Shown here piece after piece: positions 1 through 9,200 of a stretch of 64,000 nucleotides of DNA; positions within the stretch are counted from its first letter, which is position 1; every line of letters begins with the position of its first letter. Where the stretch lies: NCBI GenBank assembly GCA_017303805.1, contig JAFLBQ010000002.1:62001-126000 (forward strand). Direction: 5' to 3'. The translations under genes were made by a program, and so were the position numbers. The DNA comes from Cytophagales bacterium (GTDB taxonomy: Bacteria > Bacteroidota > Bacteroidia > Cytophagales > Cyclobacteriaceae). The notes beneath the pieces are model-generated. The model was not told where the DNA came from and ran no database searches. It saw only the letters and a list, made by a program, of their open reading frames with translations.

Positions 1-1
1 A

Positions 2-2074
2 TTCAGCAAAAAAGTATTCGAAAAAAATGGCGATGTGATGCTGCTGGATATTGCTACCAGCAAGGTTACACAGATAACTGCTACCACCGATCGCGAATCC
101 GTAGCGGGTTTCTCGCAAGACGAGCGCAAAATTATTTTTATTGCTAACAGCAATTTATACAGTTGGGAAATTGCCACCGGAACCTTTGCACAGCTAACTG
201 ATTTTAAGCGCGGTGCTAAACGGCCCGAGCCCAAAGCATCGGAACAAGAAAAATGGCTAAAGGCCGATCAGCTCGCCTACTTTGAAGTTTTGAAACAACG
301 CAGCACCAACCGCGAGGCAGCAGAAAAGATGCGCAAAGCCGACCAACCTAAACGCCCTAAAGAAATTTACCTCGATGATAAAAACATCAGCATGTTGCAA
401 TTGAGCCCCGATGGAAATTTTGTTACCTACCAACTGGTAAAAAGCAGCAGCGCCAAAAACACCATTGTTCCCAACTACGTAACCGAATCGGGGTTTACCG
501 AAGATATTCCAGCGCGCTCAAAAGTGGGAGGCTTGCAAGGTAGCTTCGAACTGTTTGTTTACGACCTTACCCGCGATACGGTGCTGCAGGTTAAAACCGA
601 TGAACTTCCTGGTATTTCAGATAACCCGGAGTTCAAAAAAGATTATCCTGTAAAAGAAACCAAAGACAGCAAGGATAAAAAACCAACCCCGCGCACTGTT
701 ACGTTCAGCAGCCTGGTATGGTCTGCCGATGGTAAAAACAATGCGCTTTCCATCCGCGCGCAAGACAACAAAGATCGTTGGATTGCAACACTTGATGTAA
801 CTACTGCCAGGTTAAAAGTAATAGACCGGCAGCATGACGATGCGTGGATTGGCGGCCCCGGTACGGGTGGTGGTTTTTTTGGGAATGCAACCATGGGTTG
901 GTTAGGCGATAACAAAAGTCTTTGGTTCCAATCGGAAGAAAGCGGCTACTCGCATTTGTATGTAGCCGATGTAACCACCGGCAAAAAGCAGGCGCTAACA
1001 ACCGGCACCTACGAGGTACAGTCGGTAACGCTTTCGCGCGATAAAAAATTCTTCTACTTAATTACCAACGAAGTGCACCCGGGTGAAAAACATTTTTATA
1101 AGCTTGCCGTAACCGGAGGCAAAGCCGAAAAGTTTACCGCCTTACCAGGCGCACACGAAGTGGAGCTATCGCCCGATGAAAAATGGATTGCCTACCGTTA
1201 TTCGTACAGCAACAAGCCGTGGGAAATTTTTCTGCAGGAAAATAAAGCCGGTGCAAAACCTGTTCAGATTACCAACTCCCTTTCGGCCGAGTTTAAATCG
1301 TATGCCTGGCGCGAACCCACTGTTACTACTTTTAAGGCCCGCGATGGGGCCGATGTGTACACGCGCCTGTACAAACCTGAAAAACCTAATGGCGCAGCTG
1401 TAATTTTTGTACACGGGGCCGGCTATCTGCAAAATGCCCACAAGTGGTGGAGCAGTTATTTCCGCGAATACATGTTTCATAATTTGTTAGCCGAACGCGG
1501 CTATACCGTACTTGATTTAGACTATCGCGCAAGCGCAGGCTATGGCCGCGACTGGCGCACGGGTATTTACCGTTTTATGGGTGGCAAAGATTTAACCGAC
1601 AATGTAGATGGTGCAAAATGGCTGGTTGAAAAACACGGCATTGATCCAAAACGTATTGGTGTGTATGGCGGATCGTACGGTGGCTTTATTACTTTAATGG
1701 GGATGTTTACCACCCCCGATGTATTTGCAGCCGGGGCAGCCTTGCGCCCCGTTACAGATTGGGCACAGTACAACCATGGTTATACTGCAAACATCTTAAA
1801 TACTCCGGCTGCCGATAGCATTGCCTACGCTAAAAGTTCTCCGCTCTACCATGCGGCCGGATTAAAAGGCCATCTGCTTATCTGCCACGGCATGGTAGAT
1901 GTGAATGTGCATTTTCAGGATGCCGTTAAGTTGGTGCAACGCCTGATTGAACTGGGCAAAGATAATTGGGAGTTGGCCGTGTATCCGTTAGAAGACCACG
2001 GGTTTGTAGAGCCCAGCAGTTGGACCGATGAGTACAAGCGGATTTTAAAATTGTTCGAAGAACATTTAAAATAG
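2..2074 (+). CDS. S9 family peptidase (prolyl oligopeptidase / DPP-IV type), 5' end outside window
   Basis: Serine peptidase that probably cleaves peptides in the periplasm; the signal peptide would lie before the window. The frame is open from base 2, so the gene starts upstream and the internal ATG at 35 is not the start. The first two thirds hold beta-propeller-like repeats (for example SPDGN and SPDEKW blocks). The last 250 residues are an alpha/beta hydrolase domain with the nucleophile in GGSYGGF (Ser codon 1673-1675), Asp in MVDVNV (1898-1900) and His in EDHGF (1997-1999), so the catalytic triad is complete. It ends 8 bases from a convergent photolyase gene. The family is clear; the substrate is not. 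Confidence 0.9.
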   Translation, partial: FSKKVFEKNGDVMLLDIATSKVTQITATTDRESVAGFSQDERKIIFIANSNLYSWEIATGTFAQLTDFKRGAKRPEPKASEQEKWLKADQLAYFEVLKQRSTNREAAEKMRKADQPKRPKEIYLDDKNISMLQLSPDGNFVTYQLVKSSSAKNTIVPNYVTESGFTEDIPARSKVGGLQGSFELFVYDLTRDTVLQVKTDELPGISDNPEFKKDYPVKETKDSKDKKPTPRTVTFSSLVWSADGKNNALSIRAQDNKDRWIATLDVTTARLKVIDRQHDDAWIGGPGTGGGFFGNATMGWLGDNKSLWFQSEESGYSHLYVADVTTGKKQALTTGTYEVQSVTLSRDKKFFYLITNEVHPGEKHFYKLAVTGGKAEKFTALPGAHEVELSPDEKWIAYRYSYSNKPWEIFLQENKAGAKPVQITNSLSAEFKSYAWREPTVTTFKARDGADVYTRLYKPEKPNGAAVIFVHGAGYLQNAHKWWSSYFREYMFHNLLAERGYTVLDLDYRASAGYGRDWRTGIYRFMGGKDLTDNVDGAKWLVEKHGIDPKRIGVYGGSYGGFITLMGMFTTPDVFAAGAALRPVTDWAQYNHGYTANILNTPAADSIAYAKSSPLYHAAGLKGHLLICHGMVDVNVHFQDAVKLVQRLIELGKDNWELAVYPLEDHGFVEPSSWTDEYKRILKLFEEHLK

Positions 2075-2082
2075 AAACCGCT

Positions 2083-3555
2083 TCAATGCCCGGTGTTCAA
2101 ACCGGCAAGAAATTGTTCAGCCGTATTTCGGTGAGCCACTAGTTTGCCGCGCTCCATTTTCTTTAGCAGGTTTACTACCATGCCCATGCGTGGATTGCGT
2201 GCAAACAATTCGAGGTGTTGGGCAATGTAATTCCAATACAACGCGTCCCACACTTCGCACCACGGGCCTTTCGTGTAGTCGCTCATCTTTACTACATAAT
2301 TACTACCCGATACGTAGGGTTTGGTGGTCATCAAGCCCCCATCGGCATATTGGCTCATGCCGTACACGTTGGGCACCATTACCCAATCGTAGGCATCAAT
2401 AAACAATTCCATAAACCACCGGTACACGGCCTCGGGGTTAAATCCACACAAGTGCATAAAGTTGCCAAGAATCATCAACCGCTCGATATGATGGCAATAC
2501 CCTGTTTGCAAAACCTTCTTTATGGTTTGATCTACCGGCTCGATGCCGGTAGTGCCGGTATAAAACGATGCGGGAATTTTTCGGGTGTAGTTCCAGAAGT
2601 TTGCTGTGCGCTGTTGTACCCCTTCGCGTAAATAAACAGCCCGCATAAATTCGCGCCAGCCGATAACCTGCCGCACAAAACCCTCTAAACTGTTTAAGGG
2701 AAATTTTTCTGTGCGGTGTACTTCCAATGTTCTGTCCAAAATTTGCTGTGGCGAAAGTAGCCCGATATTCAATGCCGGGGTAAGTACGGAGTGAAACAGA
2801 ATGGATTCCTTTTTGGCAATGGCATCTTCGTACTCTCCAAAATGGCGCATGCGGTTGAGCAGAAAGTCATCTACTACTTTTTCGGCATCATTAAAAGTTA
2901 CCGGGTAGTAAAATGGGTTGCTTGCACCGGGGTTTTTACTGAAATGTTTTTGCACGTAGTGGGTAGCCTCGGCCACCCATGGGTTTGCGCTGGGTTGAAA
3001 CACCGTTGGTAAAGGTAAATCCTTCGGCAGGCGTTTGCGATTGTCTGCATCAAAACTCCACTGACCACCCACAGGGCTGTTGTTCTCCACCAATATGTTC
3101 AGTCGCTTGCGCTGCCGGATGTAAAAATCCGCCATCAGGTATTTTTTTCCTTTCGGGAAAAGTTGCTCGAATTGGTCTGTGGGTGTTAAAAAATTGGGCG
3201 AAGCTACGCGTTGAAGTTTTATTCCGGTTTGGGCTGCGAACCGGTTTAGTCTGCGCTCCAACAGGTAATCGGTTGTATCAACATACCGGACTTCGGAGAT
3301 GCCTTGTTGGCGCCACGCTTTAAACAATAAGCTTAACTGCGCCTGTTGGGCCTCGATGTAGTGTGTTGTATAACCTTGCTGAAGCAGCATTTGCTGGTAC
3401 ATTTTCATGGATGCGCGGTGCAGCACCAGTTTTTGTTTGTGAAATGCGTACTGCGAAAAGTACAATTCATCTTCAACAAGCACCACGGTGCAGCCGGGCC
3501 GCACTGCGGGCGACTGCGGATAGAGTTGATGCGGAAAAATAAGGGCAAGCTCCAT
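2083..3555 (-). CDS. PhrB-type photolyase/cryptochrome-related protein lacking the usual Fe-S cysteines
   Basis: Flavoprotein of the PhrB (FeS-BCP, prokaryotic 6-4 photolyase) clade, which repairs (6-4) UV photoproducts; about 490 residues, normal for the clade. I start at the ATG at 3555 (MELALIFPHQL), where family homology begins; an earlier ATG at 3582 adds nine unlikely residues. Diagnostic C-terminal motifs are HHIERLMILGNF, VPNVYGMSQYADGG and TKPYVSGSNYV. In canonical members the next stretch carries a CxxC pair and a later CPFN cysteine for a 4Fe-4S cluster; here it reads SDYTKGPWCEVWDALYW with a single Cys, so the cluster is probably absent. Repair activity is therefore inferred only. 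It is divergent from the lipoprotein gene at 3747. Confidence 0.85.
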   Translation of the reverse strand: MELALIFPHQLYPQSPAVRPGCTVVLVEDELYFSQYAFHKQKLVLHRASMKMYQQMLLQQGYTTHYIEAQQAQLSLLFKAWRQQGISEVRYVDTTDYLLERRLNRFAAQTGIKLQRVASPNFLTPTDQFEQLFPKGKKYLMADFYIRQRKRLNILVENNSPVGGQWSFDADNRKRLPKDLPLPTVFQPSANPWVAEATHYVQKHFSKNPGASNPFYYPVTFNDAEKVVDDFLLNRMRHFGEYEDAIAKKESILFHSVLTPALNIGLLSPQQILDRTLEVHRTEKFPLNSLEGFVRQVIGWREFMRAVYLREGVQQRTANFWNYTRKIPASFYTGTTGIEPVDQTIKKVLQTGYCHHIERLMILGNFMHLCGFNPEAVYRWFMELFIDAYDWVMVPNVYGMSQYADGGLMTTKPYVSGSNYVVKMSDYTKGPWCEVWDALYWNYIAQHLELFARNPRMGMVVNLLKKMERGKLVAHRNTAEQFLAGLNTGH

Positions 3556-3746
3556 GCTGGAGTACAACACGCAGCAAGGCAAAGTGTTTAGGCGCTAACA
3601 TCGGGGCTGGCTAACTATACTGATATTAAAATAATCAGAGGTTATAAAAAAAGAGTGGAGCATCCCAACTTATTTACCCGGTGCGTTATCAAAAGTGTCG
3701 GTGGGGGTGCCATAAGCCACTTGTTCACTACCTAATATTAATTACT

Positions 3747-4277
3747 ATGAGTCGCATTATTTACTTCATAATTTCCGTGTTGTTCATCTCGTGCGATTTA
3801 CTGCTTACCGCGGAGCATAGACGCTATCCGGAAAGCGCAGAGGGGTACTTTCCTGTTTACAGTACCGAAGCAACTACAACTATCGCCTGGAAGGCCGCGC
3901 GCGCCATCAAAGCCCCGGGTAAAATTTATGTTTATGGCGATTATCTTTTTATAAATGAAGTAAGTGCGGGCATTCATGTGTATAACAACCTCAACCCAGC
4001 AGCACCCGAGCCTTTGGGCTTTATAGAAATTGTAGGTAATTCCGAGATGGCAATCCGTGAAAATGTTTTGTACGCGAACCACATGGGCAGCCTGGTTGCC
4101 ATTGAGCTTTCGGATTTTTCAAATCCGAAACTACTTGGGCGGGTTACCATCAGCCAATGGTTGTATGGTGTTCCGCCCCCTCCGCAATCTTATTTCGAGT
4201 GTGTTGAACCCGGCCAGGGATTGGTAGTTGGGTGGAAAAAAAGAACCCTTAAAAACCCTACATGCTATGCGAATTAA
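3747..4277 (+). CDS. LVIVD-repeat-like lipoprotein, short
   Basis: Predicted lipoprotein of 176 residues. The ATG at 3747 gives a signal peptide with lipobox VLFISC, after which the mature protein has propeller-like strands (YVYGDYLFINEVSAGIHVY, LYANHMGSLVAIELSDF) typical of LVIVD/beta-propeller lipoproteins of Bacteroidota. An upstream in-frame start at 3681 would bury the signal peptide and was rejected. It is short for a full propeller and its last 11 bases overlap the next lipoprotein gene, so the two are probably co-translated. Function unknown; a surface or periplasmic scaffold role is only a guess. Confidence 0.75.
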   Translation: MSRIIYFIISVLFISCDLLLTAEHRRYPESAEGYFPVYSTEATTTIAWKAARAIKAPGKIYVYGDYLFINEVSAGIHVYNNLNPAAPEPLGFIEIVGNSEMAIRENVLYANHMGSLVAIELSDFSNPKLLGRVTISQWLYGVPPPPQSYFECVEPGQGLVVGWKKRTLKNPTCYAN

Positions 4278-5004
4278 TCTTATACTGCTGTTGTTGATTG
4301 GTGCCGCGTGTGGCGAGCCCAATTTTTCTGAAAGCCAGGGAACCGGGAGTGGTGGTTCCTTAAGCCGGTTTGCCATTCGAGATGAATATCTCTACCTGGT
4401 AACCGGTTACACGCTCAATACATTTTCGCTATCCGATGGTAGTTTTCGTGAAGTAAACTCCAGCACTATTTCATTTGGATTGGAAACCATTCAGGCACAA
4501 GGAGATTTCCTTTACCTGGGCGCCAACGATGCTATGTACATCTATTCTATTTCGAACCGGGCACAACCAGAGTTCATTTTTCGTTATTCACACATTGTTG
4601 CATGCGATCCGGTAGTCGTGCAGGGCAATCGAGCATACGTAATATTGCGCGGTGGCACACCCTGCAACGTGGGCACCAATCAATTAGAAATAATTGACAT
4701 TACCAATCCCTACGCACCGGTTCTGCTTGCACAATATGCGATGACATCGCCTGGTGGCCTGGGTATTTTTGGTGATTGCCTTTTTGTTTGCGAAGGTACA
4801 GCCGGACTAAAAATGCTACGCGTTGCCGATGATGTGGTAACTCCCTTACTGGAGTTATCCGAAGTAAATGCGTACGATGTGATTGTAAAACCTAACTCCA
4901 TTCTTCTTACCGGTGAAGATGGGCTGTTTCAATACGCCTACACCTGCCAACCTCCTGCGTTAACTCTAATCAGTTCTATTCCAGTTCAACGTGCGGAGTT
5001 TTAG
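4267..5004 (+). CDS. LVIVD-repeat-like lipoprotein
   Basis: Predicted lipoprotein of 245 residues, paralogous in style to the gene before it. The ATG at 4267 begins MRINLILLLLIGAACGE, a signal peptide with lipobox IGAAC; the earlier start at 4228 lies inside the previous gene and delays the signal. Repeats such as DFLYLGANDAMYIYSIS, NQLEIIDITNPYAPVLLAQY and GDCLFVCEGTAGLKMLRV are LVIVD-type propeller blades. Overlaps of 11 bases upstream and 14 bases downstream indicate a tight operon with the outer-membrane-type protein at 4991. Molecular function unknown. Confidence 0.8.
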   Translation: MRINLILLLLIGAACGEPNFSESQGTGSGGSLSRFAIRDEYLYLVTGYTLNTFSLSDGSFREVNSSTISFGLETIQAQGDFLYLGANDAMYIYSISNRAQPEFIFRYSHIVACDPVVVQGNRAYVILRGGTPCNVGTNQLEIIDITNPYAPVLLAQYAMTSPGGLGIFGDCLFVCEGTAGLKMLRVADDVVTPLLELSEVNAYDVIVKPNSILLTGEDGLFQYAYTCQPPALTLISSIPVQRAEF

Positions 5005-5668
5005 CAGCCTGTTCATTGTTTTGATATCGGTTGCAGCCCACGCTCAACTGAAGGTTGACTCTGCACACGCACACGCAAAGACCCGCTCTATTTTAAAATG
5101 GAGCCCGCTTCATTTGGGAAACTTCTATCCTACCGTTCAGCTCGCCTATGAGTTGCAGTTCTATAAATACCACAGCATTCAGTTGGATGCCGGCTACGTA
5201 GTAGATCTAGAGGAAAACAGCTACCGGTATCAACATAAGCGCGGCACAAAACTAAAATTTGAATGGCGCTATTACTTTGAAGCAAACAATCGCAAGACCG
5301 GGTATTTGTCGTTGGAACCCTATGGTAACCTGATCAACTTCGACCGCACCGAATTTAAAACCGAATGTTTTGATGTGGCCTGTTCAAATTTATATACGCG
5401 TCAATATTCGTACATAGTGCGCTACCGCGAAACAGGAGTGGCCTTGAAATTTGGTGCGCAACATCAGTATAGAAGATGGTTGTTTGATTTCAACTACGGT
5501 ACTTCCTTGCGAAAAATAGAATATAAAAAGCCGGAGATCCCGCATGGCTTTAACAAGCGCGACATCTTTGGCATTTTCTATCCTAACGAAAAAAAACGAA
5601 CCGTGTTCGGAGTAGTTATTGGCATGCGTGTAGGATTTTTGCTCAACCGAGGTAAGATTAACTTCTGA
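4991..5668 (+). CDS. Exported protein, probable outer-membrane beta-barrel
   Basis: Unrecognised exported protein of 225 residues starting at a GTG codon (4991) inside the 3' end of the previous gene. The signal peptide is RSFSSLFIVLISVAAHAQ with AHA-Q cleavage. The mature part alternates aromatic and polar residues in strand-like blocks (LAYELQFYKYHSIQLDAGY, LKFEWRYYFEA, WLFDFNYGTSLRK), and ends with a strand-like segment VVIGMRVGFLLNRG, which fits a small beta-barrel resembling DUF3575-type proteins. Coupled to two LVIVD lipoproteins, it may form a surface complex with them; this is inference. It ends 9 bases from the convergent gene at 5678. Confidence 0.65.
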   Translation: MRSFSSLFIVLISVAAHAQLKVDSAHAHAKTRSILKWSPLHLGNFYPTVQLAYELQFYKYHSIQLDAGYVVDLEENSYRYQHKRGTKLKFEWRYYFEANNRKTGYLSLEPYGNLINFDRTEFKTECFDVACSNLYTRQYSYIVRYRETGVALKFGAQHQYRRWLFDFNYGTSLRKIEYKKPEIPHGFNKRDIFGIFYPNEKKRTVFGVVIGMRVGFLLNRGKINF

Positions 5669-5677
5669 TTACTAACG

Positions 5678-6109
5678 CTAGCGCCCGCGTTTCTTCTTAA
5701 AGCTTTCATCTACCAACTCAGCTTCAAACAGCAATGCACGGATTTGTTGATCATCAATCTCGCCTAAACTTTTAAAATACATACAATACACCTGCTTGCG
5801 CCCTTCGGCCAGTAACACACCACTTTCGTTGCTCATAAGGTTGCCCTGACAAAAACCAAGGGTAACCCCTTTCGCCAGATTGGCAGCTTTCTTTTTCAGT
5901 TGCTGCGGATCCCACGTAATGGTAGGTGGCCAGATAAAACAGATCATGCGGTTGCGACTATAGAAGGGCACCCCATAACTTAATTTTTCTGTTGCTTTTG
6001 GCAAGCATTCCAACACGAGGGTGCGCAGGCGCTTCACAATGGAGCGTTCCCACGGCAATAAGCCCGGGAGTATGTCTTCAACAGTTTGATGAGAATTTGA
6101 TTTTGGCAT
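5678..6109 (-). CDS. DUF1801 domain protein
   Basis: Small cytoplasmic protein of 143 residues with the DUF1801 (YdhG-like) fold signature: TVEDILPGLLPWERSIVKRLR at the N-terminus, then LSYGVPFYSRNRMICFIWPP and CQGNLMSNESGVLLAEGRKQ, where the order and spacing match the family. The C-terminus KKKRGR is basic. The family has no established biochemical role, although members are sometimes linked to iron or stress responses. It stands alone between a convergent gene and the terminator of the amidohydrolase gene. Confidence 0.8.
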   Translation of the reverse strand: MPKSNSHQTVEDILPGLLPWERSIVKRLRTLVLECLPKATEKLSYGVPFYSRNRMICFIWPPTITWDPQQLKKKAANLAKGVTLGFCQGNLMSNESGVLLAEGRKQVYCMYFKSLGEIDDQQIRALLFEAELVDESFKKKRGR

Positions 6110-6184
6110 GGGTTAAATGTACTTGACAGAATTGACAGCCTTATGTCAGCAGGTAGTTTTTCGGAGGGAAGCAAAGTCGGGCAA

Positions 6185-6213
6185 AAAAATAGCGGCCTGC
6201 AAGGCCGCCATTT
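6185..6213 (-). terminator. Bidirectional-looking intrinsic terminator of the amidohydrolase gene
   Basis: A perfect 7-bp stem GCGGCCT / AGGCCGC (6192-6198 and 6202-6208, loop GCA) is flanked by a run of seven A on the left and five T on the right. Read on the minus strand it ends with a T run just after the stop of the gene at 6236, the expected place for its terminator. Confidence 0.85.
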
Positions 6214-6235
6214 TTGTTATCGTTTCTAAAAGCTT

Positions 6236-9200
6236 CTACTTCAATCCCGGCAAGGCAGCAGCCGGTGCTTCTTGCTCGTTACCGAATGATGGCGCTTTGC
6301 GCAAAGTAGGATATACTTCGTCAAGCGTGTTGCCATCGTACAACCGGCCATTCTTCATTACCTTATTAATGGTGTTGGTGTTGCGCAGGTTGGTTAACGG
6401 ATTCTGATCCAGGATCACCAAATCAGCCAGCTTGCCCGCTTCAATGCTTCCCAAATCCCCATCCAACCCAATGGCTTTAGCGCCTTGAATGGTGGCTACT
6501 TTCAATGCATTGTGATTGGATAACCCACCACTGGCCACGCTCCACAATTCCCAATGATAGCCTAAGCCTTGCAACTGGCCGTGCGAACCAATGCCTGCAT
6601 TACCACCGGCTTTCACCAAATCGTTTACAAACCGGGCGTGGTCGTCAAACACGTGCTCTTCTTTCATAAACCAACTGCCGCGCCTGCGCGACTTCTGGTC
6701 TAGTTCAGACTTTGCAAAGAAGTGGTTTAGCTTTGCATCGCCATTTACATTTTCAGTAGCATAATAAAAGTTTTCGGCCCACGGTCCACCATACGATACG
6801 AGTAATGTGGGGGTGTACGTCATACCCGATGCGGCTACCGCGGTAGTAAAATCTTTGTACAACGGATAAATCGGAAATGAATGTTCATGGCCCGGGTAGC
6901 CGTCAATCAGGTTGGTAAGGTTGAGTTTAAAATCCAATCCGCCTTCGGTAGTGGGCATCAGGTTCTGTTCTTTCGCTGCCTGAATAATCCATTGGCGGTG
7001 CTGGCGGTTACCGGTTAAATACATCTTAATGGTTTTGGTGTTGTAGTACTCTGAGTATTGTTTCAGAATATCTTTTGCCTGATCAGCATCTTTCAGGTTA
7101 TACATCCAATAACCCACACCCGGCCCGGTAGAATATACCCGCGGCCCGATAATGTCTCCGGTTTCAACCATATCGCTATAGGTTAACACATCGGTAGTAG
7201 CCGTTTGCGGATCGCGTGTGGTGGTTACACCGTAAGCAAGATTAGCAGCATACAACCACACCTGATTTTTATGAATACCCCACGATGGCCACATGTGCGC
7301 GTGTGTATCCACAAAACCGGGCACAATGGTTTTGCCACTCAAATCCATTTTTTGTACCGATGCATCTACGGTAATAGAACCCGCAGTACCTACTTGTTTA
7401 ATGCGGGCATTTTCAATCAGCACATCGCCCCGCTCTATTACTTCATCGCCCTTCATGGTAATAATACGCGCATTCTGCAATAAGATTTTTCCTGTTGGAA
7501 TGTCTTTCTGCACTTTTACTTTAATGCGAAGTTCGGCTGGTTTATAGTTCTCGTCTTTCTTCTCATCCTTCTTATCACCTTCTTTCTTTTCTTCAGGCTT
7601 GGCTTCTTCTTTCTTACCCTCTTCTTTGGCTTTTTCTTCAGCAGCTTTTTTCTTTTTCAGTTCCAGCTCTTTTGCTTTCGCTGAATCCAGGTTGTAGGTG
7701 AAAAACGCATTACCCAATGTAAAGTAAACCGATTTAGCATTGCTGCTCCAGCTTGGAAACTCGCCCCCCAGTTTGGTTAGCTTGCGCGCGGGAAACTGCG
7801 CACTGGCCGCATCGGCCACCGAAATAGTGGGCGCTTCGCTTCCCGTTTTCGGTACGGTAACTACATATACATCGTTGTTAATTTTAGCTAAAGCCTGGTC
7901 GCCCTCGGGCGCCATTAACACAACCGATGCATTGGAAGGCTGGCGCTGTGGTTCGGCTGCCGTCTCTACCAACATACAATGGTTCTCATCGGCCACCGAG
8001 CCATACACCGTTATGCCCGTAACTTTCAAATGAGTTTTTTCATCGGTACCATCCCAGCGAATGGATACCAACCCCTTACCGCCACTGTATAAGTAAATCC
8101 GGTCGGTATTTTTTACAAAGTGCGGTGTGCCGCGGCCGCGCGATTTTGTAATAAAGTTCGCAACACCGCCATCGCCACTAATCCACATCAGGTCTTCCTG
8201 GCTTGCAAAAGCAAATGGCCCTTCGCTTTCGCGGAAGTTGTGTGCAGCACCTTTTAAGAATACAATCTTATTTCCATACCAGGCCGGTTCGCTATACAAA
8301 GCCGCTGCCTGCGTAAGCTTTACCGGCTTAGCACCTTTTGCTTTAAGGTTGATTTTATAAATGTGGCCCCCGGTGCCTTCCCATGTTACCCAGGCTAGTT
8401 GTGCTCCATCCTGACTCCAGGCCGGATAGGCTTCGGTAAAATTGCTGGTAGTAATTCGTTTGGGTGTACCCGCGGCAAACTCCATGGTATAAAGTCTGTT
8501 CAAAACGGTAAAGGCAACGTGTTTGCCATCGGGCGATACCACCGCATCGCGAATCTGCGTAGCAATAAAATCCTTATCGTCTTTAATAGGATATTTAAAC
8601 TCCGCCACCGTTGGGCCCATCAAAAATTCAGTTTCAATTTCAAACGGAATGTTAACGGCATTGCCACCCGTTACCGGGATGCTGTAAAATTTACCACCGT
8701 ACGAAGCAATTACATTTTTGCTGTCGGGGGTAAACGACATAGCCGGAAGCACACCCATGGGTGCGATAGACTCCTGCTCATCGCGTTGCACCGGGTAGGC
8801 CAACCATTTTTCATCTCCGGTTTTTAAGTCGCGCAAAATAAGACCGGTTTTATCGTTGTAGCGACTGCCATATACCAACCATTTGCCATCGGGCGAAAGC
8901 GTGGGCGTAAAAGCAGAACCATACCGTGCCGTTTCGTTTTGCGATTCACCGGTTTCGCGATCGTAAAACCCAAGTTGGTATTGGGGCAATTGTGCATTGT
9001 AGTTCCATGCATTGTAGCGCAACGAAAACCAGATGTAGCGGCCATCGGGGCCAAAGGCGGGCTCGTGTACTTTCAGGTTATCGGGTTTGCTTATGAGCTG
9101 CGCCCCGGAGCCACCATCTTTATGAAACATCCAAAGCTTAAGGTTGCGTGTTCCGCGCGAGCCGATGATATACGTGCCATCGGGTGTCCACTCGGCAGAC

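Noticed and set aside
8399-8827. 142-codon plus-strand frame inside the amidohydrolase gene
   Set aside because: Shadow of the coding strand of a well-supported gene; no motif or signal.
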